Positions 1 through 13,000 of a DNA stretch of 64,000 nucleotides are shown in pieces; position 1 is the stretch's first letter; every line of letters starts with the position of its first letter. Source of the DNA: Schistosoma haematobium (Eukaryota > Platyhelminthes > Trematoda > Strigeidida > Schistosomatidae). The DNA is taken from positions 39,221,523 through 39,285,522 of the forward strand of contig NC_067198.1 of assembly GCF_000699445.3 (NCBI RefSeq). Reading direction: 5' to 3'. A program made the position numbers and the translations under genes. A model generated the notes under the pieces. It searched no databases. It was not told the DNA's origin and saw nothing but the letters and a program-made list of their open reading frames with translations.

Positions 1-3000
1 ACCGGCCTCAAACAGTTGTCCCTTGGGCTCTGCGGTCACGCTCCCAGGCCGATATTGATCCGAATTCCTTTTCAGGTTCCTCAAGAAATACCCTTCCACG
101 GTGCGGGCAGCCGGGAAGTGACACCAGCCCTCATCCTTGTAACAGCACACGAGACCAAGTTGGTCACATTCAAATCCTTCCTACACCTCTTAATACCACT
201 CTTATCTCCCCGACTAACCCTTCTCACATCCTTTTTTCACCTCGCACCGCTAGGGCAAACGACTCGAGTACGTGGAACGCTATTCCTGGTCTCCTGAAAC
301 CACGCTCTAAACTATACGTAGGAGCTTTTAACGTACGAACACTTTGCCAAATAGGACAGCAGGCTTCCTTAGCTAGGACTTTAGAATCCCGCGCCACCGA
401 TGTATGCTGCGTCTCCGAAACGCGCATACGTGACCCCAGTATTGTCATTCATTTGACCTCACCATGTCAAACTAACGAACCAACTCGATTTACGCTTGGT
501 GTATCTGGAAGCCCTGATTCTGCTTCCCGCGGCCTCGCCGGCGTAGGTATAGCATTGAGCCCTAGGGCAGAACTAGCTCTCTTAGAGTGGATCCCAGTAG
601 ACAGTCGTTCGTGCGCTGTCCGACTGAACGGAACAGTAAGAATCCGGAAAAATAGGGACACTCGTCGTTGCCTCTTAGTCGTCTCTGCCTATTCTCCCAC
701 TGACTGCAGCTCAGATGATGTAAAAGATGAGTTTTACAGAAAGTTCCCCGACCTTCTCCGAAAAGCTAGGCGCTCGGATGTAGTAATAATGGCCGGTGAC
801 TTTAATGCTCAAGTAGGTAAACTAAGCGATAGGGAAAGACACCTGGGTGGATCTTATGGTGTCGTGGCTCAAAGAACAGATAATGGCGGCCATCTGTTGC
901 AGCTATGCTCAGATAACCGCCTTTTCCTTGCAAATACTAACTTTAAGCATAAGGAAAAACATCTTTTAACATGGCGACCCCCTAATTCGTCCCAACGTTG
1001 GACCCAAATAGATCACATTGCTATCAGCCACCGATGGAGGGGCTCGATAGAAGACTGTTGCTCATTCTGGAGCACATGCCTAGATTCATATCATGCTCTA
1101 GTGCGAGCGCGTATTTGCTTGCGTCTTACTGGACGTAGGAAAGACGTTGCAAGGAAACCTCTTAGGAGCCTACTAAATGACAGTCAAGCTAAGAGTATAT
1201 TTCAGGAACAACTAGGAAAACAGTTAGGCAGCCATGTATGTGATGCCCACCCCGATGCAGCATGGAATGATATCCGAAAAGCTGTGGAAACAGCAGTGAT
1301 ATCTGCTAGTAAGGTAAACCAGAAGGTTAGGGAGAAACACTGGATCTCAACAGCATCTATCTCACTGATAGATGCTCGGAAACTCATTCCACCTGGCTCT
1401 GAACATAATGAAGAGCGGAGTCAGCTTAAGCGCAAGCTGACAAGAAGTCTACGCAATGATCGCGAACAGTGGTGGGTAGCGAAAGCAAGAGAGATGAAAA
1501 AGGCAGCGGCAATAGGTAATAGCAGACAATTGTTCAGACTTGTTAAGGAAACCTGTATTAGGAACCCGACTGTTAGCGAAACTATCCCAGAAAAAGATAG
1601 AGATATTATACATTCTCAATCCCGGAGATTGGATCGATGGGCAGAACACTTTAGGGATCAGTTCAACTGGCCTTCAGTGGAAGTGGAAGTAATCCCATCT
1701 GACTGGTCTCAATCACTGATTGTGCCAGTTTATAAGAAAGGACAAAAGTCCTCTTGTGACAATCACAGAGGAATCAGTTTGACTAATATAGTGTCTAAAA
1801 TATTAGCTTCAATAATACTTCGACGCCTAACTAAAGCTCGTGAAGAGCAGACTACAGAAAATCAGGCTGGTTTTCGACCTGGGCGTGGTTGTATAGACCA
1901 GGTATTCACACTACGTCAGGTTCTAGAACACAGACACACATTCAGACGCCCCACAATCGTAGTATTTCTCGACCTTCAGGCGGCATTCGACTCTGTCGAT
2001 CGTGAGGTTCTATGGCAGTGTTTGTCACTGAAAGGAGTACCAAAGAAGTACATTAACCTTATAAAGGCTCTCTACTCGAACACAACTGGTAGAGTGAGAG
2101 CTTATGGCGAACTGTCATCAGAATTGATTACCTCAAGTGGTGTTCGTCAGGGCTGTCCACTCTCCCCATTCTTGTTCAACTTTGTGGTCGACGTACTTTT
2201 AGACATAACACTTTCCTCGTCTAGATTTCCAGGGGTTGAACTTGTACCAGGAGGTTCACTTGTTGACTTAGAATATGCAGATGACATAGTTTTATTTGGT
2301 GAAGACGCTGACAAAATGCAGAGTCTTCTGACCACTCTAAGCAACAATGCAAGCATGTTCGGGATGCGATTCTCTCCCTCGAAATGCAAAATGTTACTTC
2401 AGGATTGGGTTGCATCGACACTCGAACTAGTGATAGGGAGTGAAGTAGTTGAGCGTGTCGACCGCCTCACTTATCTTGGAAGTCTCATCATCCCTTGTGG
2501 TTTAGTGTGTGACGAAACCTCAGCACGGATACAGAAGGCTCGACTAGCTTTTGCCAACTTGCGTTATTTATGGAGTAGGCGAGATATCCGTCTATCAACT
2601 AAAGAACAGGTTTACTGAGCACTAGTTCGTTCCGTCCTACTTTATGGCAGTGAAACATGGCCGGTAAGAGTAGAGGATATCCGTAGGTTACTAGTATTCG
2701 ATCATAAATGCCTTCGAAATATTGCTCGTACATCCTGGGACCACCGAGTAAGTAACTCAGTTGTTAGGAAACGGGTAGTAGGTAAGGATGGCAAATCAAT
2801 TGATGAGGCAGTGGAACTTCATCAGTTGAGATGGCTGGGACATGTGCTACGTATTCCCAACGACCGACTGCCTCGACGTGCGATGTTCAGTGGTGTAGGA
2901 GTAATTTGGAAGAAAGCTAGGGGCGGCCAGACGAAAACATAGCGCAAACCCATGAAGTCACTGACAAGTGAACTGAGTCATGTTGGTAGGTGTAGACTAC

Positions 3001-3290
3001 CTGGTTGGGGACCACGAGATGATAGCAACCGATGGTTAGGGACCTTGAATGGAATGGCTCAAAATCGTTTGCAATGGCGCAGGTGTATCCACTCTTTGTA
3101 TTCTTCTAAATTCTAATCTTCTGAATCCTTCATGTCCTTTATTTTCTTTCCAAATTTATTCCACTGTATTATACTCCTTGAATAACATCTTCGAACCCTA
3201 ATCTTTCCGATTACTGCTTATACTCTTACTACCTCTACCACTACGGGATTGGAATCGATAACTGCATCTCGAAGTTCCAAGTTGTTACTG
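1..3290 (+). mobile_element. RTE-like LINE, family A, nearly full length, cut by the window edge
   Basis: The left edge starts inside the 5' untranslated part of the element: the first 150 bases recur around 32100-32200 and 43990-44150 on the plus strand and, inverted, at 35920-36080 and 15300-15490. The coding part follows from about 243 to 3116. After the last stop comes an AT-rich 3' tail whose end I cannot fix; 3290 is approximate. No target-site duplication could be tested because the 5' end is outside the window. Confidence 0.85.
243..3116 (+). pseudogene. Endonuclease/reverse transcriptase ORF of family A LINE (two in-frame stops)
   Basis: One reading frame runs through the whole segment, broken only by TGA at 2616-2618 and TAG at 2940-2942. 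It encodes an APE-type endonuclease (GAFNVRTLCQIGQQ, SETRI, AGDFNAQVG, IDHIAIS) and then an RT with motif A FLDLQAAFDSVDR, motif B SGVRQGCPLSPFLFN, motif C LEYADDIVLFG and thumb motif LTYLGS, followed by the C-terminal ETWPVRVEDIRRL region and a WLGHVLR motif. Two further defects are inferred. The usual endonuclease SDH triad reads SYH near codon 1095-1105. The RT finger region between FNWP and VIPSDWS is far shorter than family members normally show, so the K(S/A)xGPDG segment is absent. The pattern is RTE-like (SR2 type); subfamily not determined. It cannot make a full protein unless both stops are bypassed. Confidence 0.85.
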
Positions 3291-3849
3291 ACTGAAGGGC
3301 TAACTTTAAGGTAGATTTCCGACGTTTCACTGGTAATTCATGACTTGTGCACTTCAACTATGTTGAACTTGAGACAGATATTATTAATGACAGTAAATGT
3401 GACACACTATATCTAGAACTGACCGAATTGAATAAGTGTCTACTATTGATTAATTTCGAATTAGTAGTTAGACGACAACTTTTGAAACTAAGGACTTAGT
3501 CTTTGGTGAGATCATAAGTGTTCACAATGATAAGGAGTGCTAAACTATGGTTAAATAACTACCCAATGTTTCTTGGTTTCCATCAGTTCTCCAAGTGAAG
3601 TCAGTATGTGTCGAAATCTATATCACAGAACAAGGAAATTAATCCAATAATAATATTATTTTTATCTATAACAATTAAATTAATCATGATTATAAGATCA
3701 ATCATGCAGTGTGTATTTCAAATATGTAAGTCAATGCATATTTTTTCCCTACTTAAAAATGGGATGGTATCATTACATCTTTCAAAAAGTAATGTCTTAG
3801 TCGATACTCTATAATTATTATTATTATTTAAAGAAGAATTCGTTTTCAT
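3291..3849. other. AT-rich spacer, probable 3' UTR of the minus-strand gene
   Basis: No convincing coding sequence. It lies directly downstream of the stop codon (3850-3852) of the minus-strand docking-complex gene, so at least the right part is probably its 3' UTR. I could not single out a polyadenylation signal. Confidence 0.4.
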
Positions 3850-4039
3850 TTACATACGAATTTTTAGTCGCCTATTAGGTGATGACACACGACTGTAAGT
3901 TTTATTTGTATTCATAGATGGATGGTGTTTCGCTTCCAATTTTTGTAATTGACGTGTAACTCGACCAATTATTTCAGCTTGTGATAATGGACGAATTGAT
4001 GTTGGTGTATTTTCATCATCATTTGTATCATCTTCATCT
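3850..4039 (-). CDS. ODAD1: ODAD1-like terminal exon
   Basis: After acceptor CTCTAAG it reads DEDDTNDDENTPTSIRPLSQ, then AEIIGRVTRQLQKLEAK and ends RRLKIRM with TAA at 3850-3852. The acidic stretch followed by R-P-L-(T/S)-x-x-E matches the C-terminus of docking-complex proteins. It needs two bases from the preceding exon, so it does not join exon 8 directly. Confidence 0.75.
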
Positions 4040-7000
4040 CTTAGAGTATAGAAAAAAGTATAATATGAAATTTTATATGATTAGTATGTTATAGTTTGAT
4101 GTGTGCTACTTATATTTTTGATTCAACAAGTGGATTATGCATTGAGAAGTTGAAAATCACCAACTAATTATTTTTATTCTGGATAATTTTTTAAAGCGTG
4201 GATCTGTGATCTTTACGGTTCAAAAATTCATTTTTCCACGTACAATGTATACTTCTATCACTTTTCCTATACTTAAGTTTGTTTACATTCAATTTGGCCA
4301 AGCCCTTTAATTAGCTTATTTAATAGATAGTGTTATTAGATGAGTATCAATTCACGGAATTCCACTATTGACCAATATTTTTCTTATCTATGGTTTAATT
4401 TAATGTTTTCTTTATTCAAAAATTTATGCTTTCGTTATCCAAACTAAAGTAATCTTTGTTTATGTAGATGAATAACTTTGTAACTCTAGCACACGAGAAT
4501 CAACATTTTTGGCCAGAATTAAAGCTTTGAAGACTGAAATAAACTTCGTCAATAAAGAATAGAGCATGTCTACAAATAAAATATCTTCAAACATAGCAAC
4601 GGTGACAAGATTTGAAGAATAAAATGGCTTAATTTCATTTCGAGGCTTCTTATCAGCTTCAAATGCTTATAGTCACAAACAGTAATATAATTACTAACAA
4701 AAGTTTATTATATTTTATTTAGTGAAGTTGAGCTGGACATTTGGGACGGAACGAGAAGTCAAACTCAGAACCTTCCGTCTCACATGTGAAATTCTGACAT
4801 CTAGACCACTGTGCCGGGATCCACTCGTATACACGTCTAGATTCAGTCAATCACATTATATACGGTCGAGAATATGATGCTTTTAGTGCACATTGTTGAC
4901 GCTATTTTGGCGGAGCTATATAGATGCTAATGTGATACATATTTTATTTACGTTGCGTACATTCTGTTTATAAATCACATTAATACAACATAGATAATGA
5001 AAGTCGAACATCAATCGTATCTAGAATAAGTATATTTCTGACATGCTAATATTAAACGACAGATAGACAATAAAACATTCGGCAAATGTATAAAGCAATA
5101 GAGTTTGGCTGTTCACTGATTCAGAGAACAACTAGGTGATCAAACTTTAATAAGCGCGAGATACAAATAAGTGTATTAAAGGCATACGTACTATCGTACA
5201 CACATGATCAATACTACACTTGAGTAATTGACAATGTCAAATAAGTGTGTAATAGGATAACTGGGATGATTAGTGTAATTTGTTTTCCCAGAAGTTAGAA
5301 TAAATCTCTTACACAAGTAGCAATATGCATTGCTTCATGATAAAAATAAAAAATTATCATTGAGCATTTTTCAGATATTAATTAAGGTTACGGAGTGAGT
5401 TGTTGAGATATTTGTTAAAGTAATAATCTTACTGACATGAAAATATAGTGAAAATGCTAGGAATGATAAAAATAAAAATAAAATATATTCATATTCTAGA
5501 GTAATTTACATATTATTAGAAGGTATTCATATGATTTATTATTCTTGGATGATTACATCATGCGAGTTGGAGCATACAAATGTGTAAGACCGAAATAAAT
5601 AACAGGCTTAAAAATATCCACATAAATGTATTTTATCAGAATGGGTTCTTGTGGAGATTTTTGGAAATTTCACTGGTTGAAATCATAAGTCAATTGAAGC
5701 TAGAACACCATGAAAGGCCTGGAAGCACTGGACGGCCGTTTCGTCCTAGTATGGGACTCCTCAGCAGTGTGCATCGACGATCCCCCCCGCGATATTCGAA
5801 CCCAGGACCTATCAGTCTCGCGTCAGGCGCTTAACCAACTAGACCACTGAGCCGGCATCCAACGGTGTTAATGTCTAACTTCAACCAATCCACGAAGTGG
5901 TCTAGCTTCAATCGGCTCATGATTTTAACCAGTGAAATGTATTTTACTCCAATAAAAAGTTTTCAGACATTTAGTTTTAAATTTCAAAGAACATATCCAC
6001 TTACTGTAAAGATGGTAACACAAGTGATGTATCTCTGTTTGTTCTTACGGTTTCCATGAAATTTGTTGCCAAAGTTATCTTCGGATTTTCTTGAATCATC
6101 TCATCACTATGTCCCTAAAATGTTGTTATAGAATCTATTTTGTCAATTCAGTAAATGACACAATATAAACAAATACATTGGTTTGTTTAAACGACATAGT
6201 CATTATGCTTAAAATTATGAATTTATGTTATAGTATGTCGATTACATATTAACTGGAATAATTTTATGGGAATACGGGGTGGAAACTGTTGGAACTAACA
6301 AATCCTACCAAATTATTTCATAGGTATAAATACCAAGGTTGGACTTGACAGTTTCAAATAAATTGAGCATTGAGTAGAGAGTTAATAATAAGTATATTTA
6401 TGTTATATCCCAATCGGTAGAAAAAATATATTTTTGATGTTTCGTGACTTAATGGAAGCAACTTTTTCAGAGTAAATATTATTGGGCTGTACATCGTTGA
6501 TTATCAGACTATTTCACTCAGTAAGCCTATAGAACACAAACATGAAAACATCACCACACAAAAATTATCTGACGGTGTTATTATTATACAGAACTTATTT
6601 AAGTTAGATTATGACTGCCAGCGGAATCCAGGACATGTATTGATGTTTATATTGAGATCCGAATGCAGTATCTTATACTCCAAACACCAACTATCTGGCT
6701 CTAATAAAAACTTGTGACCAAGTAGGAATATCAGTGCGGTCCTCTCAGAACGTACATATCCTAATAGAAGCTGAACAATTTCTGCCTTTAACAACAACTT
6801 GAGTGATACAGTTCATTACAAAAAGGTATGTAAATTGTTTATTAGTTTGAAGCAATCGAAAAACCTTTGAAAGTAGGCCTAGTATTTTATTAAGATGGTC
6901 TAGAATCAGTTTCAACGAATACTCACAAAAATCTACACAAATAAAGTAGCTGATATATTTGTCAAGCATCTTTGATCTTCTTTCACTTTGTTTCCATTTG

Positions 7001-10000
7001 TTTTAGTTGTTTAAGATGTTCCAGCATTAGAAATTATATAAATATTATATTTCATAATATCAGTCATTGCAAACTGTTTCATGGATCGATAAATTATTAT
7101 TAACTAACGTTATTCGATCCTCCCGTTATCACTATGTGATAACATTTCGAATGTAAATGTATTTGTATTTAATGAAGGTTATAATGAAATGAAAATAACT
7201 CGTTTAGGTAATATCTGGGCCTCACCGAACAGATGAATCTGGCATTAAGTACCCGATCGCTGGGACAGCCAAGAAAAGCGTGACAAAGCCTCCAGAGGCT
7301 CTCAAGTATCCGAAGAGATTCCGTCTAACCAGAACCTGATAGAGCCTTCTAGAATAACAACGTGGCACGCTACGATTGGACAATAGTATAACTGGTATAC
7401 TTGCGGATTGGCTGACTCATAATGATTTGATACCCGATACTAATAGCTATAAATACCCCATGTTTTTCTGTCCATTTTTGATTCTTACCTAACAACCACC
7501 TCCCCTACTTTTACCGTCTTTTGATTTGCGAATGTAGGGTTCTACATATTGAAGTGCCGTTAGTTGTGTACCGCATCTGACGTAAAATGAAAAATTGACA
7601 TTAACTTATCGGAAAAGAATAAAACTCGTATCCCAAACGACACTGATAACTGTAACCAACTATGAACAAAATTAAATCACGAGCGATACCAAAGTGTCAT
7701 AACAAAACGAGTGTTCTAGCATAGAGTGTTCAGATCGGAAGTCGACAGGAAATTCTGGGCCAAAATTTAGTGCTGCACAGCACCTGTCAGCAATGTGTAC
7801 GTGTAGTAATGAGGGAATTGGTATTCCCTGGTGGAATCGATCTCCTTTCACTTGGATCCACAGTCACTGTTGAAGTATTCGGACCACTACTGACTTCCCG
7901 TATGTTTCAGGGAATTCTACAAATGTGAATAATCGCTAAATATCAAAGGTTTTGAATAAAATATTATTACTATTTCTTACTTTAGTTTGTGAATAACATT
8001 TAACTGATAATAATTCATCTACTCTTTGTTCTAATACGTTAAGATAAAGCATTAAATTTCTTTCAGTTATTTGATCACCATCACCGCCAAGCATTTCGGT
8101 TATTCCAGATAAATCACAACCAAGTTTTATAGTTAACTGTTTTATTTCTGTTTTAATTTGATCTAATAATTTATGTATATGTATTGTACGATTTTCAGCT
8201 GTATTAGCTGCTTCTTTATCGGACTTGATTTGTGCCTAATGAATGCGAAAATATAAAGGGAGAAACTATAAAGAGTATGACATTTTACATTATACAGTCA
8301 ATCATAGACATAACAGGATCCGGCAAAAATGTATGCTTAAAAAGTCAATCCCTTGATAAGTTTGGATAATGCAACGACAAAGGTAAAGGTTATCCGAACT
8401 ATGTGACATATATGCTTGAAACATTTCGGACAATCTGATCACAAATATACCCATTAAGACATTACACACGATAAAACAAAAGATCATCTAGACAAACCGG
8501 AACGTAAGAGGAAACCAAGACAATAATAGTAATAAAGTACATAGTGTGAAAACCACGCTGGATAATAAATCAGCATTACCAGGGTAGGTTAGGATGTGAG
8601 AACAAACTGTTTCAGGATACATAAAGAGGGTTTCAGTCTTCGTCCAACCAGTTCTTCAAGAAACCTCAGTATACGCCATTTATTTAATAACAAAAAGTTT
8701 GACTTGATATCAATCGTGTGATCAGTTTCAACCAAATGATTCCTAATGGAGGAAGGTAGTTATCTTCTCCATTTTCTTATTCAATCATTGGGGGTTAACT
8801 GTTTTGACATTCATTTAAGTGTGTGATCAGCCACCCTTGCGTTTATATCATAATTGTTCCTCCCGATGTCCGTGTTTCCGCACATATATGTAAAACTGAT
8901 AGATATGATGCAATATGACATAATTATTTACTCGATCTTTGTGATTTCGCATGAACATAGACCCCTTTAATGATGATCAGTTGAGCTGCGTAAAATGTCT
9001 TACTCATAGCAAATTTGATTTTTCGTTTCGACATAAGACTAACTGAGCCGCCTCTGAATGGTGGAGTATTTACCGTCGGGTTAACAATATGTCATGTTGG
9101 ATGATATTAATAGCTCTGTATGTTAGTTTAAAGATTGAATTTCGTAATTTGCTAACTACCAAGTGTTTTTAAGAGGTGAGTCGTACAAATGTGTACTGTT
9201 GGACGTATTTATCACTGATTCTTGTAAACGCATTTTACGTTTGAACGTTTTAAGTTGGATGGATCTAAATAGGTCGTTGTCAACCTTAAATTTAGTCGAG
9301 TAAGATGTCCTTAGCCTAAATAATCACTGTATCATGTGATCGCATATTTCTCATACTTTGATAGACCATTATTGCATGTCATGCAGCAGTGCGTCTTCAC
9401 TACTGATGTTACTGAACAGAACGACGAACATTATTATGATATAACTTAACTTCATAACTCCTTGTTGCTTCTTTTTTTGAAAGTATGACCAGTATCTACT
9501 GCAGTCGTGAATTCAGGATTGAATTATATTTAAATGAGATCAAGGTTAAATGAAATTATAGTACGTATCAAACGTTAGATTGATACAGGAACGATAGCTG
9601 TATCAGTCTTATGAAGAATAAATTAACAAAGTCCAAGTGGAAATTTGTTCTGTCGTTTAATCCCAATGGGATGTCTCTTACTGAAGATAAGCATTTCCCT
9701 GTATGTTCCCCTAACATAAACATGAGTAAAAAACATCAGTCCTTAAAAAAATGCTAGGCAACTTTCTGGCTCAATAACTTTTGATGATATATTTTGAACA
9801 GTATGGATTTAATATTACAAAGTCAGTTGCCCATGGAAACGTCATCTGTAGCTGGTCCTTTTTGAGCTAGCTCATTGCTTCCGATAGTTTCATCAATATC
9901 GTCTGGATTTTGTTCACAAGTTTCTCAAGATGAAATCTTCATCCATATTGAGAGAAACCGAGAAGCGTCAACAACTTACATATCTACAAGAAAATGTAAT

Positions 10001-13000
10001 TTTATTAACTTCATTGTATGTTCATTTTTCCATTTTTCACTTGTATTACTTAGTTAAACTATTCAAGGTGGTTATGATTGGATAACTTGGTAATGGTACA
10101 ATGTTTGTAAAGTTTTCGATTGTATCGGGATGTTCGGATTCACTTTTTTAAAATAACCAGATTAGTATTAGACCAATGAAATTCCAAGTCGAATATATCA
10201 GGCTTTGTTTTGTAAAACTTGCGGATAAGAGATCATATCTATTGATTTCCAACAACTAAGTTTCTGTTTTTAACCCTGATCTATCTACTTCAGTTTGAGA
10301 AATCAGGATAGTACCATTAATCTTTACATAGAATGTGTGTCTCGGTGTTGACCACACAAATGTATTCTTGATTTATGGATTGCTATAATTGATAGATCAA
10401 TCATTTTAATATGCAAAATAAGTAGTAATACAAACAAAAAACGTACCTGTAATTCAGTCATTTTATTAACTCTTTGTCTTTCAAACACTTTTTGTTCTTC
10501 ATCGTATTCATTAATTGTTTTCTCTATATTTATGATATTATCATTTAAGCATTCAATCTAATCATATATAATTTGTTTAAGTGTATTATTAATTAGTTAT
10601 TATTTTTTTTTACCTGATTATTTAGTTCAGTCACATATTTAAACATTGTAAAGTTATCATCTTCATTACGTTTATAATATCTAGTCATTTGTTCAACATC
10701 AGATTTTCTAGTGATTAGTTGTAAACGATTCATTGCTGATTCATATTCTTGAATTTTTATACTTCTCTGTTGTTGTGCTATTTCACCAGTAGCACCTAAA
10801 TAAATTTTTTTTAAAAGTGCATTTAGTAACGATAATATTAATAATTTCATTTAGATATTTAGTGAATTACGGTGAATATAACTATGAGATTTGTTAGAGC
10901 ATCACTAAAGACAAATACTTCATTCAAGTAATTCATCTATGATATTCAACCATTGAGTACAGTGTTTACCATTTCATGAAAAAATAGAACTTTGCAAAAT
11001 CGCATTTCACTTCATTCTACCTTAATAATACAATAAGACAACTAACTAGATGGAAAAAATATACGTAAATATGGGCGAATTCCTTTATTATTATTTAAAA
11101 CAGTAGTAGTGTGGTGCGTGCTACTGATATTGACATAATTAGTATATAACGCGAGTCAGGAATGTAATGTCTGGCAGCAGAAGATTGGGAAGAGCAAGAA
11201 AGGAAGAACGGGTATAGAAAGCTATTAGTATAGAAATGCAAGAACAATGAAGTTCGAGACAATTATTGAACATTTTGCAAATTGGATATTATAGTATGAT
11301 TTTTCTGTTTTACCAAGTAAATCTGTAATGTTGTGCTAATTCTGATTCGGATGTCCTCACCTGTGTTCTCCTTCACTACAGTAGTAATAAACATGGAAGT
11401 GATTTCATTCAGTTCATAAATTTTAAATCCAATGAATTTCGGTTCCACAGCAATTTTAAATAAAATATAATTCAAGATGTTAGATGATTTGAGGTAGTCA
11501 GTAAGAAACTCTGAAGTTAGTAGGCATTAGTCAACAAGGTATACCTAGAACCTTAAAGGGATTAATCCAGGTTACACAGGTTCACAGTCTAAGATGTTAT
11601 TGACCATCTGACATCCCAAAACAGAGCAAAAAATTTTGAGTTATTTAAACTAATGGTCATATTGAGAATTGTTTGGTAAATTTTTATCCATATTAAAGCA
11701 TTAGATAAATATGAGATTAGTTAGTATTCGGCGATCAATCAATTTTGCAGCGTAACTAATTAATCATTAGATGCAAAAGTTGGTAACACCATCGACAGCA
11801 ATTCATAAACTTATAGAAGAAGGCTAAAGTATTGTCAACTGCCGTCTTAGTACAAGCGACTGGTAATATTAGGTAACATAATTCAGAGTTTAATACGGTA
11901 GTTAATTTACAGTTAAATATTCAGTTTATACGTTCGCCTTTCATTTGGCTCATAAAAACTGGATCTTTATTATATATGCTGTCATACCGAATGTTATATT
12001 TTGCAATTTATTTGATCAATCAAAATGTTTAACGCAATTACTTTATCTGTATATATTTTAAAGTGAGTAATTATATTCAATATATATATCTTGTTCAAAT
12101 AGACGTCTGTGAATAGACCAGTACATTATCTATCAATAGTATGTACAGCGTGAAATTTCATAAAAGTATGCTGTAAATTTTAGTAACCCCCTATGCCCAA
12201 GTTGACAAATTTGGCTCAATTATTGTAATCGATAGTTAGAGAATTTGAATGATGTAGTTTGGAATCGATCAAAATGGGACACACGCTTTCACTTTTTTTC
12301 CTCACTTTGATACTGGGCTTCAATATAATCTTATATTGTAAACTCATAATTTTTCCGTGAATCATATTTCCTTTTCCTAATCTTTCCTATCACCACTGTT
12401 TGTGACACTCTGTTGATGAGTCTATTTTTTTATATTATAATAATTTCATCTCGTTGTGCTGAACCCATGTACATTTGTACCAGGTTCTATGTTGCTTATA
12501 TCTAACCGAAATAAAGAATAACAACTTTCTTTTAATTAAATAATATAATGCATTAACAGTTTAGGGGTTGTGGAGATTGTTAAGATTTGATTGAGGTTAT
12601 GAGCCCATTGATGTTAAACCACCATTGAAAACCTGGAAGCATTGGACGACCGCTTCGTCCTATTATGGGACTCCTCAGTAGTGAGTATCCACGATCCCGC
12701 TCGGGGGATTCCAACTCAGGGCCTTCAGTCTCGCGTGCGAACGCTTAACTTACCGGATCACTGAGCCGGCATCTAATGGTGTTAGTGTTTAACATCAACC
12801 AATCCACGAAGTTGCGCGACCATCTTCCATTGTACTGAGATAGACACCTGTTTCTACCCGACGCAGATTAACTCTACTGGTCACGGCTTCTCACTAGAAC
12901 TTCGAGGGTTGAAAACCAAAGGACTTGGGTTCGAATCCCGCGAGCGCGACTGTGGATGCGCACTGCCGAGTAGTCCCACAATAGGACGAAACGACTGTCC

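Larger units (their letters stand above)
4040..7980 (-). other. Long intron region of the ODAD1-like gene, probably hiding one exon
   Basis: AT-rich. Holds a degenerate tRNA-like repeat at 4738-4860 and a hammerhead SINE at 5665-5939. The phase mismatch between flanking exons says a coding exon of length 3n+2 is still unrecognised here; I expected a sequence around L-L-G-Q and did not find it. Confidence 0.5.

Noticed and set aside
467..2421. Minus-strand open frames inside 453-2618
   Set aside because: They are antisense shadows of the family A RT ORF, whose own frame carries all the domain motifs.
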